The notes below the pieces were generated by a model, which worked only from the letters and a program-made list of their open reading frames with translations, was not told the origin of the DNA and made no database searches. Positions 17,236 through 25,871 of a stretch of 64,000 bases of DNA are shown here, piece after piece. Position 1 is the stretch's first letter; the number at the start of each line of letters is the position of its first letter. Origin of the DNA: Anaerobacterium chartisolvens (lineage in GTDB: Bacteria; Bacillota; Clostridia; Acetivibrionales; DSM-27016); the NCBI RefSeq assembly GCF_003337415.1, contig NZ_QPJT01000012.1:62001-126000 (forward strand), read 5' to 3'. The translations under genes and the position numbers were made by a program.

Positions 17236-17265
17236 TTGCTTCCATGCAATAACAAACGGTATAAT
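17236..17265 (+). promoter_or_regulatory. Likely sigma-A promoter of fhs
   Basis: TTGCTT (17236-17241), an 18-base spacer and TATAAT (17260-17265), 62 bases before the fhs start codon. The spacer and -35 overlap a small inverted repeat ATTGC..GCAAT. Confidence 0.6.
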
Positions 17266-17326
17266 AAATTTGCATATATAATATAGGCAGCTATATTGCC
17301 TGTAAAAATAAGGAGATAAATTCAAA

Positions 17327-18997
17327 ATGACGACAGACATTGAGATTGCTCAAAAATGCCGCCTTAAACCTATAGATGAAGTTGCGGGAGTATTAAATAT
17401 CGCTTGCGATGAGTTGGAGCTGTACGGAAAATATAAGGCTAAGCTTACCGATAAAATCTGGGACAGAGTTAAGGACAACAAAGATGGCAAACTCATTCTT
17501 GTTACCGCCATAAATCCCACTCCTGCCGGAGAAGGCAAAACAACAACAACCGTGGGGCTTGGGCAGGCAATGTCCAGAATAGGAAAAAATGCCGTCATTG
17601 CGCTTCGTGAGCCGTCACTTGGACCTGTTATGGGTGTTAAAGGCGGAGCTGCCGGAGGCGGGTATTCTCAAGTAGTTCCAATGGAGGATATAAATCTTCA
17701 CTTCACAGGCGATATGCACGCAATAACATCAGCAAACAATTTATTGTCCGCTGCCATAGATAACCATATCCAGCAGGGCAATAAGCTTAACATAGACCCT
17801 CGCCAGATTGTCTGGAAAAGAGCTATGGATATGAATGACAGGGCTCTTAGAAATATTGTGGTAGGTCTTGGAGGAAAAGCAAACGGCTTCCCCAGGGAGG
17901 ACGGCTTTAATATAACGGTTGCCTCGGAGGTAATGGCAATACTATGCCTGTCTTCAGGCTTAAATGACCTAAAAAACAGACTGGGAAGCATAATAATAGG
18001 GTATACATATCAAGGCAGTCCCGTCACCGCTAAAGACCTTGGAGTAGCGGGAGCAATGACAGTGCTGTTAAAAGACGCTATAAAACCAAATCTGGTTCAA
18101 ACCCTAGAGAATACTCCCGCATTAATGCACGGCGGCCCCTTTGCTAATATAGCACACGGTTGCAATAGCGTAATGGCCACACGTCTGGCTTTAAAGCTCT
18201 GCGACTACGTAATAACTGAGGCGGGGTTTGGGGCTGATCTTGGAGCGGAAAAGTTTTTCGATATAAAATGCAGATGCGCAGGCCTAAAGCCCGATGCGGC
18301 AGTGCTGGTAGCAACTATTCGCGCTCTTAAATTCAACGGAGGGGTTAAAAAGGATGCTCTAAATGCCGAGAATGTTGAAGCCCTAAAAAGAGGGATTGTA
18401 AATTTGCAAAAGCATGTTGAGAATATTAAAAAGTTTGGAGTTCCTGTAATAATAGCAATAAATCACTTCCATACCGATACCGAAAATGAAATAAAATACG
18501 TTGAAGACTTTTGCAAGGATATGAACATAGAAGTCTCCTTTTCTGAGGTTTTTTCCAAAGGGGGCCACGGAGGAGCCGATCTGGCAGAAAAGCTGGTAAG
18601 GCTGACAGACAAAGAGCCATCACATTTTCAGCCCTTATATGATGTAAACCTTACAATAAAAGAGAAAATATCAATTATAACCAAAGAGATTTACGGCGGA
18701 AAAGATGTACTGTATACCGGATCGGCCGAAAAATCCATAAAGAAGATAGAGGAAATGGGAATGGATAAGCTGCCCATATGTATGGCTAAAACCCAGTATT
18801 CACTTTCCGATAACCCAGCTCTTTTAGGAAGACCTCAGGGCTTTGATATAACAGTGAGGGAGCTTAAGCTCTCAGCAGGCGCAGGCTTTATAGTAGCCGT
18901 CACAGGTGAAATTATGACTATGCCCGGATTGCCGCGGATACCTTCGGCAGAAAAAATAGACATAGACGAAAACGGTGTTATAACAGGGCTTTTTTAA
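17327..18997 (+). CDS. fhs: Formate--tetrahydrofolate ligase
   Basis: 556 residues, the standard length. The ATP-binding loop [18 protein letters not shown] lies at 64-81, with further family signatures [23 protein letters not shown]-type (about 94-116) and [13 protein letters not shown]-type (here [20 protein letters not shown]). The cytosolic enzyme makes 10-formyl-THF from formate, THF and ATP, feeding purine synthesis or the methyl branch of acetogenesis. No other Wood-Ljungdahl genes are near, so a biosynthetic role is enough to explain it. AAGGAGAT precedes the ATG. It ends only 3 bases from the convergent CotS-like gene, leaving no room for a separate terminator. Confidence 0.97.
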   Translation: MTTDIEIAQKCRLKPIDEVAGVLNIACDELELYGKYKAKLTDKIWDRVKDNKDGKLILVTAINPTPAGEGKTTTTVGLGQAMSRIGKNAVIALREPSLGPVMGVKGGAAGGGYSQVVPMEDINLHFTGDMHAITSANNLLSAAIDNHIQQGNKLNIDPRQIVWKRAMDMNDRALRNIVVGLGGKANGFPREDGFNITVASEVMAILCLSSGLNDLKNRLGSIIIGYTYQGSPVTAKDLGVAGAMTVLLKDAIKPNLVQTLENTPALMHGGPFANIAHGCNSVMATRLALKLCDYVITEAGFGADLGAEKFFDIKCRCAGLKPDAAVLVATIRALKFNGGVKKDALNAENVEALKRGIVNLQKHVENIKKFGVPVIIAINHFHTDTENEIKYVEDFCKDMNIEVSFSEVFSKGGHGGADLAEKLVRLTDKEPSHFQPLYDVNLTIKEKISIITKEIYGGKDVLYTGSAEKSIKKIEEMGMDKLPICMAKTQYSLSDNPALLGRPQGFDITVRELKLSAGAGFIVAVTGEIMTMPGLPRIPSAEKIDIDENGVITGLF

Positions 18998-19000
18998 GCC

Positions 19001-19987
19001 TTAGCATAGCACCTCGTAATTTTCCAGAAATTTTTTGTGGCACTCAATTTCATCAATGACCTCCTGCATTTTAAATACAAAGCTTTTTTCAGACCAGCTT
19101 CTTTTACTGTTATAATACTTATTAACCACCCTCCAGAACTTTTGGGGAAATTGAAGCATTATTTTCATTATTAAAAGCTCCTCACTCGAAATTTTTTCTA
19201 CGGTTCTATAGCTGTCTACAATTATTTTGGCCTCGTTTATATCCCATTTGCACTTACGCATTTTTCTCCTTATGAGATTGGCAAGGTCATAGACCTTAAG
19301 CTCGAAGCAGCAATAATCAAAGTTTATTAAAAAAAACTTCTCTGCACTCTGCAAAATGTTATGGTGAGTAAAATCATGGTGGCAAAAAATTCCCTGCTTT
19401 CTTGAGTTATCGGCGATTTGTTCATATTGGGAGTTCAAAAGCATACTTATGGCATCCTCTCCAAGGCAGTTAAAATAGTCAAAATGCTCTAAAAACATGT
19501 AATCGAATTTAGTTCTTCCCTTCTTTGCAACCTTTTTAAGCTTTTTAATTTCCTCAAGTCTTTTACCGAAAAAACACGGCAGCTTTCCAAGATCATCCCT
19601 GCTTTTACTCCCCTCTGGGGGAACGTATCCCATAGATGACTTATGCAGGCTTCCAAGCATAACAGAAGCTTTTATTACATCATCTGTATTATCAAAATTG
19701 CACTCTGAGCCTTCAATTACCTCACAGGCAGTATAATTAAAGCCATCTATGCTTGAGTAGGGTAAGCCCTCCTCATTGCATAAATATCTGTCCAGATTTT
19801 TAAATCCGTTATTATATAAATGCTCCTTAGCTCCATATATAAATAGAATTCTTTCTGCTGACAGCAAGCTTTTTTTTAAAAATATTTTGCCTCTCTGAGT
19901 ATTTAGTAAATATCCGTCTTTGTAAGGAACAGAGCTCTTTACCTCCAGATTATACTTGCATGCCAATTCCCTTTCTCTGTCTTGCAT
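19001..19987 (-). CDS. CotS/YutH-family spore coat kinase-like protein
   Basis: 328 residues from the ATG at 19987, chosen because GGAGG lies 6 bases before it; the frame extends 14 codons further. The aminoglycoside phosphotransferase/CotS fold is visible: a lysine-containing N-lobe, the catalytic-loop motif CHHDFTHHNIL (HxDxxxxN) and a metal-binding-type INFDYC. In Firmicutes this family includes spore coat proteins CotS, CotI and YtaA and LPS-kinase-like enzymes. The substrate is unknown. A sporulation role fits the organism but is inferred from family only. Confidence 0.82.
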   Translation of the reverse strand: MQDRERELACKYNLEVKSSVPYKDGYLLNTQRGKIFLKKSLLSAERILFIYGAKEHLYNNGFKNLDRYLCNEEGLPYSSIDGFNYTACEVIEGSECNFDNTDDVIKASVMLGSLHKSSMGYVPPEGSKSRDDLGKLPCFFGKRLEEIKKLKKVAKKGRTKFDYMFLEHFDYFNCLGEDAISMLLNSQYEQIADNSRKQGIFCHHDFTHHNILQSAEKFFLINFDYCCFELKVYDLANLIRRKMRKCKWDINEAKIIVDSYRTVEKISSEELLIMKIMLQFPQKFWRVVNKYYNSKRSWSEKSFVFKMQEVIDEIECHKKFLENYEVLC

Positions 19988-20187
19988 AATTAACCTCCGG
20001 CAGTTATGAAATGAAAGTTGCATAAGCACTTTAGCGTGTTCTTTAATAATATATGCTAAGTCTATTTTACATAGAAGAATAAAATTAGCGCTTTAAGCTT
20101 TAAGAAGTTTTATCAGGCTATTTAATACAGACAGAAATGCCGAAAGGATTCGGACATTTTATAAAAGCTAAAAACATAAATATGCAA

Positions 20188-20232
20188 AAGCCTGCCCTGA
20201 CATCCTGTAGCGGAATCAAAAAGGGCAGCCTT
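20188..20232 (-). terminator. Probable terminator of the small 20292 gene
   Basis: CTGCCCT (20192-20198) pairs with AGGGCAG (20222-20228), extended past one mismatch by AAG/CTT, around a long loop. On the minus strand TTTTGC follows. The remaining sequence from 19988 to 20291 shows no gene. Confidence 0.5.
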
Positions 20233-20291
20233 ATATCATAGACTGGATGTGATTAGTCCTTACTTCATCTTGAAGAAAATTTTTATTTTCA

Positions 20292-20546
20292 TTATCCCAC
20301 AATAAACTTACTTGGATGAGTTATTCGGCAGTCGTTAATAAAAAGCTTATTCAGCCTCTTTCGAAGCTCTATATCTATAACAATGTTTTTCTTTTCAATA
20401 TTTAAAACATCATTTATGAATTTAAACTTTATGTTGGTTAAATTACGGTACTGATCAACACTTATAGCCTTCTTTAACGAATATTCCTGACATATTTCCA
20501 AAAACTTTATTGTTTCCTTAATCAATCTGCTTAAAAGGTAATCCAT
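20292..20546 (-). CDS. Small conserved-looking helical protein, unknown
   Basis: 84 residues from the ATG at 20546, preferred because AAAGGG lies about 12 bases upstream; an ATG seven codons earlier has no ribosome site. The protein is predicted all-helical and basic (LLSRLIKETIKFLEICQEY, FINDVLNIEKKN), with no signal peptide or known motif. It stands alone between the por operon terminator and a hairpin of its own, which supports it being a real monocistronic gene. No function can be proposed. Confidence 0.5.
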   Translation of the reverse strand: MDYLLSRLIKETIKFLEICQEYSLKKAISVDQYRNLTNIKFKFINDVLNIEKKNIVIDIELRKRLNKLFINDCRITHPSKFIVG

Positions 20547-20730
20547 ATAAAAAATCATCCCTTTCATTATTTATCCAGAATGCTGTCAGGTTTTCCCAAG
20601 CTGTAATTATTTAATAATTAAGTATATATTTATTTATATAACGATATATTATTACAGATTGGATTCAATGTCAATATATGGTATGGTATAAAATAATATA
20701 TTGGCAACTTTATTTAAATACAGGTTGAAA

Positions 20731-20760
20731 AAAGAAGGGGCAACCGTTAACCCCTTCTTT
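20731..20760 (-). terminator. Terminator of the por operon
   Basis: AAAGAAGGGG (20731-20740) pairs with CCCCTTCTTT (20751-20760) over a 10-base loop; T residues follow on the minus strand. It lies 27 bases after the porB stop. Confidence 0.92.
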
Positions 20761-20786
20761 GTATCAAGCCTTATCTTTTTATATTA

Positions 20787-21722
20787 TTAAGCCTTTCCTG
20801 CAAGCTTCAGCAAGGCTTCCCATCTCTTATCGACTTCGGCCTGTATCTGCTCTATCATGTACTCGTTTCCGGCCTTAAAAAGATGCTTAAATCTCCCTTG
20901 AGCCTTTAAAAAGTCTTTGACAGGAAGTTTATTTTTGGGAATATAATTAACTGTATATTCCCCGTCTATAACCTCATACAGCGGCCAGAAGCAAGTCTCA
21001 ACAGCCAGCTTGTTAATATCCATTAAGTCGGGAGTATTGTACCTCCATCCTCTAGGACAGGGAGCAAGCACATTCATGAAAGCAGGTCCCTTGGTATAAA
21101 GAGCCTTTTCAGACTTTTCATAAAGATCCTTCATATTGCCTATAGCCGCAGTCTGGCAAACATACGGAAGATGGTGGTTAGCCATAACCTCTGTAAGGTC
21201 TTTTCTTACCTGCATTTTACCGGGTATTTTCTTTCCCGCAGGGGAAGTAGTCGTATCGGCAAATTGAGGAGTAGCAGAGGATCTCTGAATACCTGTGTTC
21301 ATATATGCTCCGTTATCGTAGCAAACATAAACCATGTCATGCCCTCTCTCCATAGCTCCTGACAATGACTGCAAACCTATATCGTAAGTTCCTCCGTCAC
21401 CGCCGAAGGCTATAAACTTTGTCTCTCCCTTTAAAGTCCCTTTTTTCTTCATTGCAACATAAGCCGCTTCCGCGCCTGATACTGTTGCGGCAGAGTTCTC
21501 AAAGGCATTATGAATAAAGGAATCCTTCCATGACGTATATGGGAAAAGAAATGATGAAACCTCAAGACATCCTGTAGCACTTCCTATAACAGCATGATCC
21601 TCAGGCTTTAACGCTCTGAGTATCTGCCTGACTACTACGGGAGCACCGCAGCCCGCACACATTCTATGTCCGCCGGTGAATCTCTCCGGCTTCTTAGCAG
21701 CTTCTTTCAAATTATAAGCCAT
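20787..21722 (-). CDS. porB: Pyruvate:ferredoxin oxidoreductase, beta subunit
   Basis: 311 residues from the ATG at 21722 (AGGAGGTG upstream). It binds thiamine diphosphate (GGDGGTYDIG...YDNGAYMNTG) and one [4Fe-4S] cluster through CAGC near the N-terminus, the Cys of ATGC, and the Cys of LAPCPRGW. With PorA, C and D it decarboxylates pyruvate to acetyl-CoA and CO2 while reducing ferredoxin in the cytosol. It is last in the porC-D-A-B operon, 11 bases after porA. The separate-subunit enzyme contrasts with the single-chain PFOR of many clostridia. Confidence 0.95.
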   Translation of the reverse strand: MAYNLKEAAKKPERFTGGHRMCAGCGAPVVVRQILRALKPEDHAVIGSATGCLEVSSFLFPYTSWKDSFIHNAFENSAATVSGAEAAYVAMKKKGTLKGETKFIAFGGDGGTYDIGLQSLSGAMERGHDMVYVCYDNGAYMNTGIQRSSATPQFADTTTSPAGKKIPGKMQVRKDLTEVMANHHLPYVCQTAAIGNMKDLYEKSEKALYTKGPAFMNVLAPCPRGWRYNTPDLMDINKLAVETCFWPLYEVIDGEYTVNYIPKNKLPVKDFLKAQGRFKHLFKAGNEYMIEQIQAEVDKRWEALLKLAGKA

Positions 21723-21733
21723 TATCACACCTC

Positions 21734-22918
21734 CTATTCTCTTACTCCAAGGTAATTATATGCAGAAGTTACCTTGCCTGTATTTGCTGTATCCAACAAT
21801 GCACTGAATACCGATTCCAAATCCCCGGCCTTTACGTCCCTTCCGCCTATACCGTATATATAGTTTAAGACCTTAGGCCCAAAAGCTCCAGCCTTATAAA
21901 GAGCACTTGTTACTTCAGTAAAGAGAGGTCCTCCCGCATCATTAAAGCCGTCGCACTTATCCATTACCGCTATGGCTTTAAATCCTGAAAGGGCTGCCGC
22001 AATTTCGTCCACAGGGAAAGGTCTGAATACTCTCAGCTTGATAAGTCCAACCTTTTTGCCCTCTGCCCTCATCTGATCCACAACATACTTCCCTGTACCG
22101 GCAGACGAGCTGAGTATAACCATGCAAACATCCGCATCTTCTGTTTTATATTGCTCAAAAAGCTCGTATTTTCTTCCTGTAAGCTTGTAAAACTCCTCAG
22201 AAACCTCAAGTATTACTTTCTTAGAGTTCATCATCGCCTGGGCCTGCTGCCTCTTATGCTCAAAGCAGTGCGTAAAGTGGTCAAGCGGACCTACCGCAAT
22301 AGGGTTTTCCCTGTTTAAAAGATAATTCTCGGGATTATATTCTCCAACAAACGCTTTAACCTTGTCATCCTCAAGCAGCTCTATGTTTTCAACTGCGTGA
22401 GAAGTAATAAAGCCATCCTGACAGACCATTACAGGGAGCATAACATCAGGGTGCTCTCCTATCCTGTTAGCCATAAGAGTATTGTCATATGCTTCCTGGT
22501 TATTTTCTCCGTAAAGCTGTATCCATCCTGAATCTCTGGCACCCATAGAGTCACTGTGATCGTTCTGGATGTTTAATGGGCCTGAAAGTGTTCTGTTAAC
22601 ACAGGCCAGAACTATAGGAAGCCTTGAGCATGATGCTATATAAAGGCATTCCCACATAAGAGCCAACCCGTTAGCCGAGGTAGCGGTCATCGCCCTTCCT
22701 CCCGCAGCCTGAGCTCCTATACAAGCCGACATTGCGCTGTGCTCTGATTCAACAGCTACAAATTCCGTATCTACGGCACCGTCAGCCACAAATGTCGAGA
22801 AGTATTGAGGTACTTCTGTTGACGGAGTTATCGGAAAAGCCGCAACAACGTCAGGATTTATCTGTTTCATGGCAATAGCTACCGCTTCATTGCCACTCAT
22901 TCTTTCTCTAATACCCAT
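21734..22918 (-). CDS. porA: Pyruvate:ferredoxin oxidoreductase, alpha subunit
   Basis: 394 residues. The N-terminal pyrimidine-binding domain has SGNEAVAIAMKQINPDVVAAFPITPSTEV and the AVESEHSAMSACIGAQAAGGRAMTATSANG block typical of 2-oxoacid:ferredoxin oxidoreductases. Domain II follows from about 260 (CMVILSSSAGTGKYVVDQMR). The conserved TPST motif contacts the 2-oxo acid. Third gene of the operon, 19 bases after porD, with GAGGAGGGAA before the ATG. The motif set indicates the pyruvate enzyme rather than the 2-oxoglutarate or indolepyruvate versions, though substrate is assigned by similarity. Confidence 0.95.
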   Translation of the reverse strand: MGIRERMSGNEAVAIAMKQINPDVVAAFPITPSTEVPQYFSTFVADGAVDTEFVAVESEHSAMSACIGAQAAGGRAMTATSANGLALMWECLYIASCSRLPIVLACVNRTLSGPLNIQNDHSDSMGARDSGWIQLYGENNQEAYDNTLMANRIGEHPDVMLPVMVCQDGFITSHAVENIELLEDDKVKAFVGEYNPENYLLNRENPIAVGPLDHFTHCFEHKRQQAQAMMNSKKVILEVSEEFYKLTGRKYELFEQYKTEDADVCMVILSSSAGTGKYVVDQMRAEGKKVGLIKLRVFRPFPVDEIAAALSGFKAIAVMDKCDGFNDAGGPLFTEVTSALYKAGAFGPKVLNYIYGIGGRDVKAGDLESVFSALLDTANTGKVTSAYNYLGVRE

Positions 22919-22937
22919 TTATAAATTCCCTCCTCAC

Positions 22938-23258
22938 TTACTTGCCTTCTTCTACAAAGTCAATGGCTTTAAAAGGACAAACCTTTACACATACGCCGCA
23001 GCCCTTGCAATGGTCATAGTCAAATTCTATTCTTTTGCCGTTCTCATCTACAAGAATTGAAGTATCCGGGCATACAGGGTAGCACAGCAGACACTGCTTG
23101 CACTTTTCCTGAAGCCATATAGGCTTCATTGAACGCCAGTCGCCTGTTTTAAATAATTCAGCATTTCCGGCATAGGGAATCATGCCGCCCTCCGATATTT
23201 CCTTCCAGGTACAGCTCCCTGCCTGAATTTTTGTTTTTTCAGCAGCGTTATTACTCAT
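22938..23258 (-). CDS. porD: Pyruvate:ferredoxin oxidoreductase, delta (ferredoxin-like) subunit
   Basis: 106 residues with two [4Fe-4S] motifs: CKQCLLCYPVCP (first cluster) and CKGCGVCVKVCP (second). It relays electrons from the thiamine radical intermediate to external ferredoxin. The N-terminal 45 residues (WKEISEGGMIPYAGNAE, KTGDWRSMKPIW) are the usual PorD extension. Its start overlaps the porC stop by 4 bases, implying translational coupling. Confidence 0.95.
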   Translation of the reverse strand: MSNNAAEKTKIQAGSCTWKEISEGGMIPYAGNAELFKTGDWRSMKPIWLQEKCKQCLLCYPVCPDTSILVDENGKRIEFDYDHCKGCGVCVKVCPFKAIDFVEEGK

Positions 23259-23833
23259 AGACCCTTCACCTCCTGCATAGCCCTCTCAAGAGCCTTTACG
23301 TTTCCGTCAACAACCTCTGGTTTTTTTGCAAATTTGTGTTTAAAGGACTCAACCATATCTTTTAAAAATTCATTCTCTTCCATTACGCCGCTGACCTTAA
23401 CCACTGCGGCAAGCATAGGAGTGTTGGGGAAGTATTTGCCGAGAGTTTCAATAGAAATGGTTCTTGCATCAATAGTACATACTTTTCCTTTATATCCTTT
23501 AAGCAAAGGCCTTACTTCTTCGGGAGCCTTAACGGTGTTAATGATAATCGCCCCTTCTTCCTTAAGACCCGCCGTTACGTCAACAGCCTCCAAAAGCGTA
23601 TCATCTACTACAACCACATACTCAGGATCATAAATATTACTGTGAATAGAAAGCCTTTCATCGCTTATTCTGTTATAAGCGGTAATAGGCGCTCCCATTC
23701 TTTCGGGACCATACTCTGGAAAACCCTGAATATATTTTCCCGTATTAAATGCCGCATCAGCAAGCAGCAAAGATGCTGTTTTTGCACCTTGTCCACCACG
23801 CCCATGCCATCTAATCTCAACAATCTTTCCCAT
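23255..23833 (-). CDS. porC: Pyruvate:ferredoxin oxidoreductase, gamma subunit
   Basis: 192 residues from the ATG at 23833, which has GAGGAGG upstream and gives the conserved family start MGKIVEIRWHGRGGQGAKTA. The open frame extends 47 codons further, but that extension covers the promoter and is not coding. The remaining sequence (FPEYGPERMGAPITAYNRI) is classic for the gamma subunit, which completes the oxidoreductase core and binds CoA-proximal regions. First gene of the operon. Confidence 0.95.
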   Translation of the reverse strand: MGKIVEIRWHGRGGQGAKTASLLLADAAFNTGKYIQGFPEYGPERMGAPITAYNRISDERLSIHSNIYDPEYVVVVDDTLLEAVDVTAGLKEEGAIIINTVKAPEEVRPLLKGYKGKVCTIDARTISIETLGKYFPNTPMLAAVVKVSGVMEENEFLKDMVESFKHKFAKKPEVVDGNVKALERAMQEVKGL

Positions 23834-23918
23834 GGGGTAAACCTCCTCTTTATAATTAATTTTAATATTATTAGCTAAAAATCTTAGGCTTACTAAATTT
23901 ATGCTAAACTCAAATAAA

Positions 23919-23947
23919 AGTATACTTGTTTGTTTATTTCTTGTCAA
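23919..23947 (-). promoter_or_regulatory. Strong sigma-A promoter of porCDAB
   Basis: TTGACA (23947-23942), a 17-base spacer and TATACT (23924-23919) on the minus strand. Predicted transcription start is near 23912, with a leader of about 80 bases. The -10 lies in the palindrome AAGTATACTT, which could be bound by a regulator. Confidence 0.85.
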
Positions 23948-24080
23948 GTCGAAACTAAGCGTGAGAATGCCCATATATACACGAAATTTTAATTATACGT
24001 TTGTTCTTTGTATACAATAATCCTTATAAATTCATGTGCGCGTGATACCTGTATACAGACAAAAAAAATATGCATAAATA

Positions 24081-24111
24081 AACGTCCGGCATATATTATT
24101 TGCCAGACGTT
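24081..24111 (-). terminator. Terminator after bofA
   Basis: AACGTC-C-GGCA (24081-24091) pairs with TGCC-A-GACGTT ending at 24111, one mismatch; TTTATTT follows on the minus strand. It is 28 bases after the bofA stop. Confidence 0.75.
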
Positions 24112-24139
24112 CAAAATCCTTCATGACAATTTGATTGTA

Positions 24140-24412
24140 CTATATGTTAAAGATAATTTTAATTATAACAAGAAATATTACACCGGGTACACCAAGAAAC
24201 CCTACTGTTAATGCAGATACTATATTTAAAGGAAGGTGGTATCCGAATGCGCTTCCTATAAAATTGATAAGAGCCAGCACGATCCCCCCTATCACAGCAT
24301 TAAACACCAGCTTAAAAATTATTTTAAGAGGAATCAAAAAGACTCTTCCAAGTATAAATAGAAATATTATCCCTACAATATAAGCAAACAATACTCCGTA
24401 ATCCACACTCAT
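24140..24412 (-). CDS. bofA: Pro-sigma-K processing inhibitor BofA family protein
   Basis: 90 residues, nearly all hydrophobic, with three or four membrane segments. The conserved BofA C-terminal motif INFIGSAFGYHLPLNIVSALTVGFLGVPGVI is split here by a histidine-containing loop (FGYHLPLN) as in the family. In Bacillus, BofA holds the SpoIVFB protease inactive in the outer forespore membrane. It lies 23 bases downstream of a yaaL-like gene, the same pairing as in B. subtilis. In many clostridia BofA is present without SpoIVFA, so its action here may differ. Confidence 0.9.
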   Translation of the reverse strand: MSVDYGVLFAYIVGIIFLFILGRVFLIPLKIIFKLVFNAVIGGIVLALINFIGSAFGYHLPLNIVSALTVGFLGVPGVIFLVIIKIIFNI

Positions 24413-24435
24413 ACACCCACATTCCCCTCGTCGGT

Positions 24436-24771
24436 TTATTGAAAGGTTTGCTGCTTAAAGTCAATGCTATCTATTCTAATGCCTTTTTCCTTGGCCTTTT
24501 TTATGTAGTATTCATATTTTACCTGACATGCCTTGATTCTGTAAGCATAATAGTCTACCAGCTCACTCTCGTCGGCATTTTCAAAATTTATATTTGCATT
24601 AATCCAATCCATCTTGGCATTCCTGATGCTTTGCAGCAGCTCTTCGTTTTCATTCGGGACATTTTCAGGTACCGCCTGCGGTGCTTTAAAGCTGAATTTT
24701 CTTAAAATTCTTGCAAATAAGCCGCCTTTATTCAGTTTTACATTATAATTTTTTTCAGGATTAGGCTGCAT
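24436..24771 (-). CDS. DUF2508 (YaaL-like) family protein
   Basis: 111 residues. The C-terminal half carries the DUF2508 pattern: a helix with IRNAKMDWINANINFENADESELVDYYAYRIKACQVKYEYYIKKAKEKG. The N-terminal 40 residues are basic and variable. Function unknown. It sits immediately upstream of bofA on the same strand, the conserved yaaL-bofA order; recR, its usual further neighbour in Bacillus, is not in the window. AGGGAGA precedes the ATG. Confidence 0.82.
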   Translation of the reverse strand: MQPNPEKNYNVKLNKGGLFARILRKFSFKAPQAVPENVPNENEELLQSIRNAKMDWINANINFENADESELVDYYAYRIKACQVKYEYYIKKAKEKGIRIDSIDFKQQTFQ

Positions 24772-24938
24772 GTAAATTCTCCCTATACTTTATAAATATA
24801 TTAAAAGTATAAGCATAATTTACCATTTATATGCATTGCCCAGAAAAATTTCAGATAGATATTCAACGGGTTTTAATTTTGAAAGATAAGCTTGTTGGTT
24901 ATGAAAGAAAAAGAAATATATAATTGAATTTGACTGTC

Positions 24939-25529
24939 TTAATATTCTTTTGACCTCAAATATTCATATATCGCATTTGTTGTGGCATATCTAAACTTTC
25001 CCCAATCGGACCACTTTCCCACAATATTATTCAGTAAACCGGCAACCTCCCCCAATTCATCCACCGTAACCTCTTTTATTTCGCTGACCTCATTGTCACT
25101 GGCATCGATAAGAAGCCTTCCTCCCATTTCCTCCAATATAAACAGATAGGAATAAAACATAATAAATTTATTTTCGTGCTCAAACCTTATTTTCAACACA
25201 CCCGCAAAGCTGCTCACTTTAACATCTATACCCAGCTCCTCACGGGTCTCTCTGAAAACAGCTTTTATAATATCCTCTCCATACTGTATCCCTCCTGTAG
25301 GAATTCTGAATATACCCTTGGGATACTCCGAGCAAGTGACTGTGATAATCTTATTGTTTGGCCTTAAAACACAAAACACTACCTCCCCGCGCCTATCCTT
25401 CTCAATGGATTTTTTCATTTTATTAAAAAAGCTGCTGTTTATATATTTTATTGTAATGTCCTGAGAACACGGATCCGTACCAAGCTCTTCACATATTTTA
25501 AGCAATTCATTCCGATTAAATGTATTCAT
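24939..25529 (-). CDS. Nudix hydrolase
   Basis: 196 residues from the ATG at 25529, supported by GGGGGAGG 9 bases before it. The Nudix box is intact at about 79-101 (GGIQYGEDIIKAVFRETREELGI, i.e. Gx5Ex7REUxEExGU), so metal-dependent cleavage of a nucleoside diphosphate-linked substrate is expected. The extra N-terminal 45 residues and the C-terminal helix after residue 150 do not identify a subfamily. It stands alone; substrate unknown. Confidence 0.85.
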   Translation of the reverse strand: MNTFNRNELLKICEELGTDPCSQDITIKYINSSFFNKMKKSIEKDRRGEVVFCVLRPNNKIITVTCSEYPKGIFRIPTGGIQYGEDIIKAVFRETREELGIDVKVSSFAGVLKIRFEHENKFIMFYSYLFILEEMGGRLLIDASDNEVSEIKEVTVDELGEVAGLLNNIVGKWSDWGKFRYATTNAIYEYLRSKEY

Positions 25530-25871
25530 CTCTACTCTACCTCCCCCATGAGGACATATGTCCATTCATAGCTATATATTATTACCTTTATATTAATACT
25601 TTTTTATGGCTTTTTCTATAACCTTGCACAATTCTTAATTTATATGTAACAATACTTAGATAGCAGCAACAAATTATATTTTCACATCGCTTAATATAAA
25701 TATATTGTGTTTTTACTATAAAATTGCGATAATATAGATATGCTTTATATGGAACAAAAAAATTTTTTTTACGTCATATTTGTTTGGGTAAAGAAATTCT
25801 GCCGTCGTTCATGAAGCATTTATTTAAGAAAATACCTACAAAAGGCATTATAAATTGGAGTGTTTATTTAA
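25530..25871. other. Divergent intergenic region, no gene
   Basis: About 340 AT-rich bases between the Nudix and VanW-family genes. It contains the perfect 12-bp palindrome GGACATATGTCC (25552-25563), close to the Nudix ribosome site, and several TATAAT-like strings near 25735. No assignable promoter pair or RNA seen. Confidence 0.35.

Noticed and set aside
23834-23974. N-terminal extension of porC
   Set aside because: It covers the TTGACA/TATACT promoter and precedes the conserved family start, which has a strong ribosome site.
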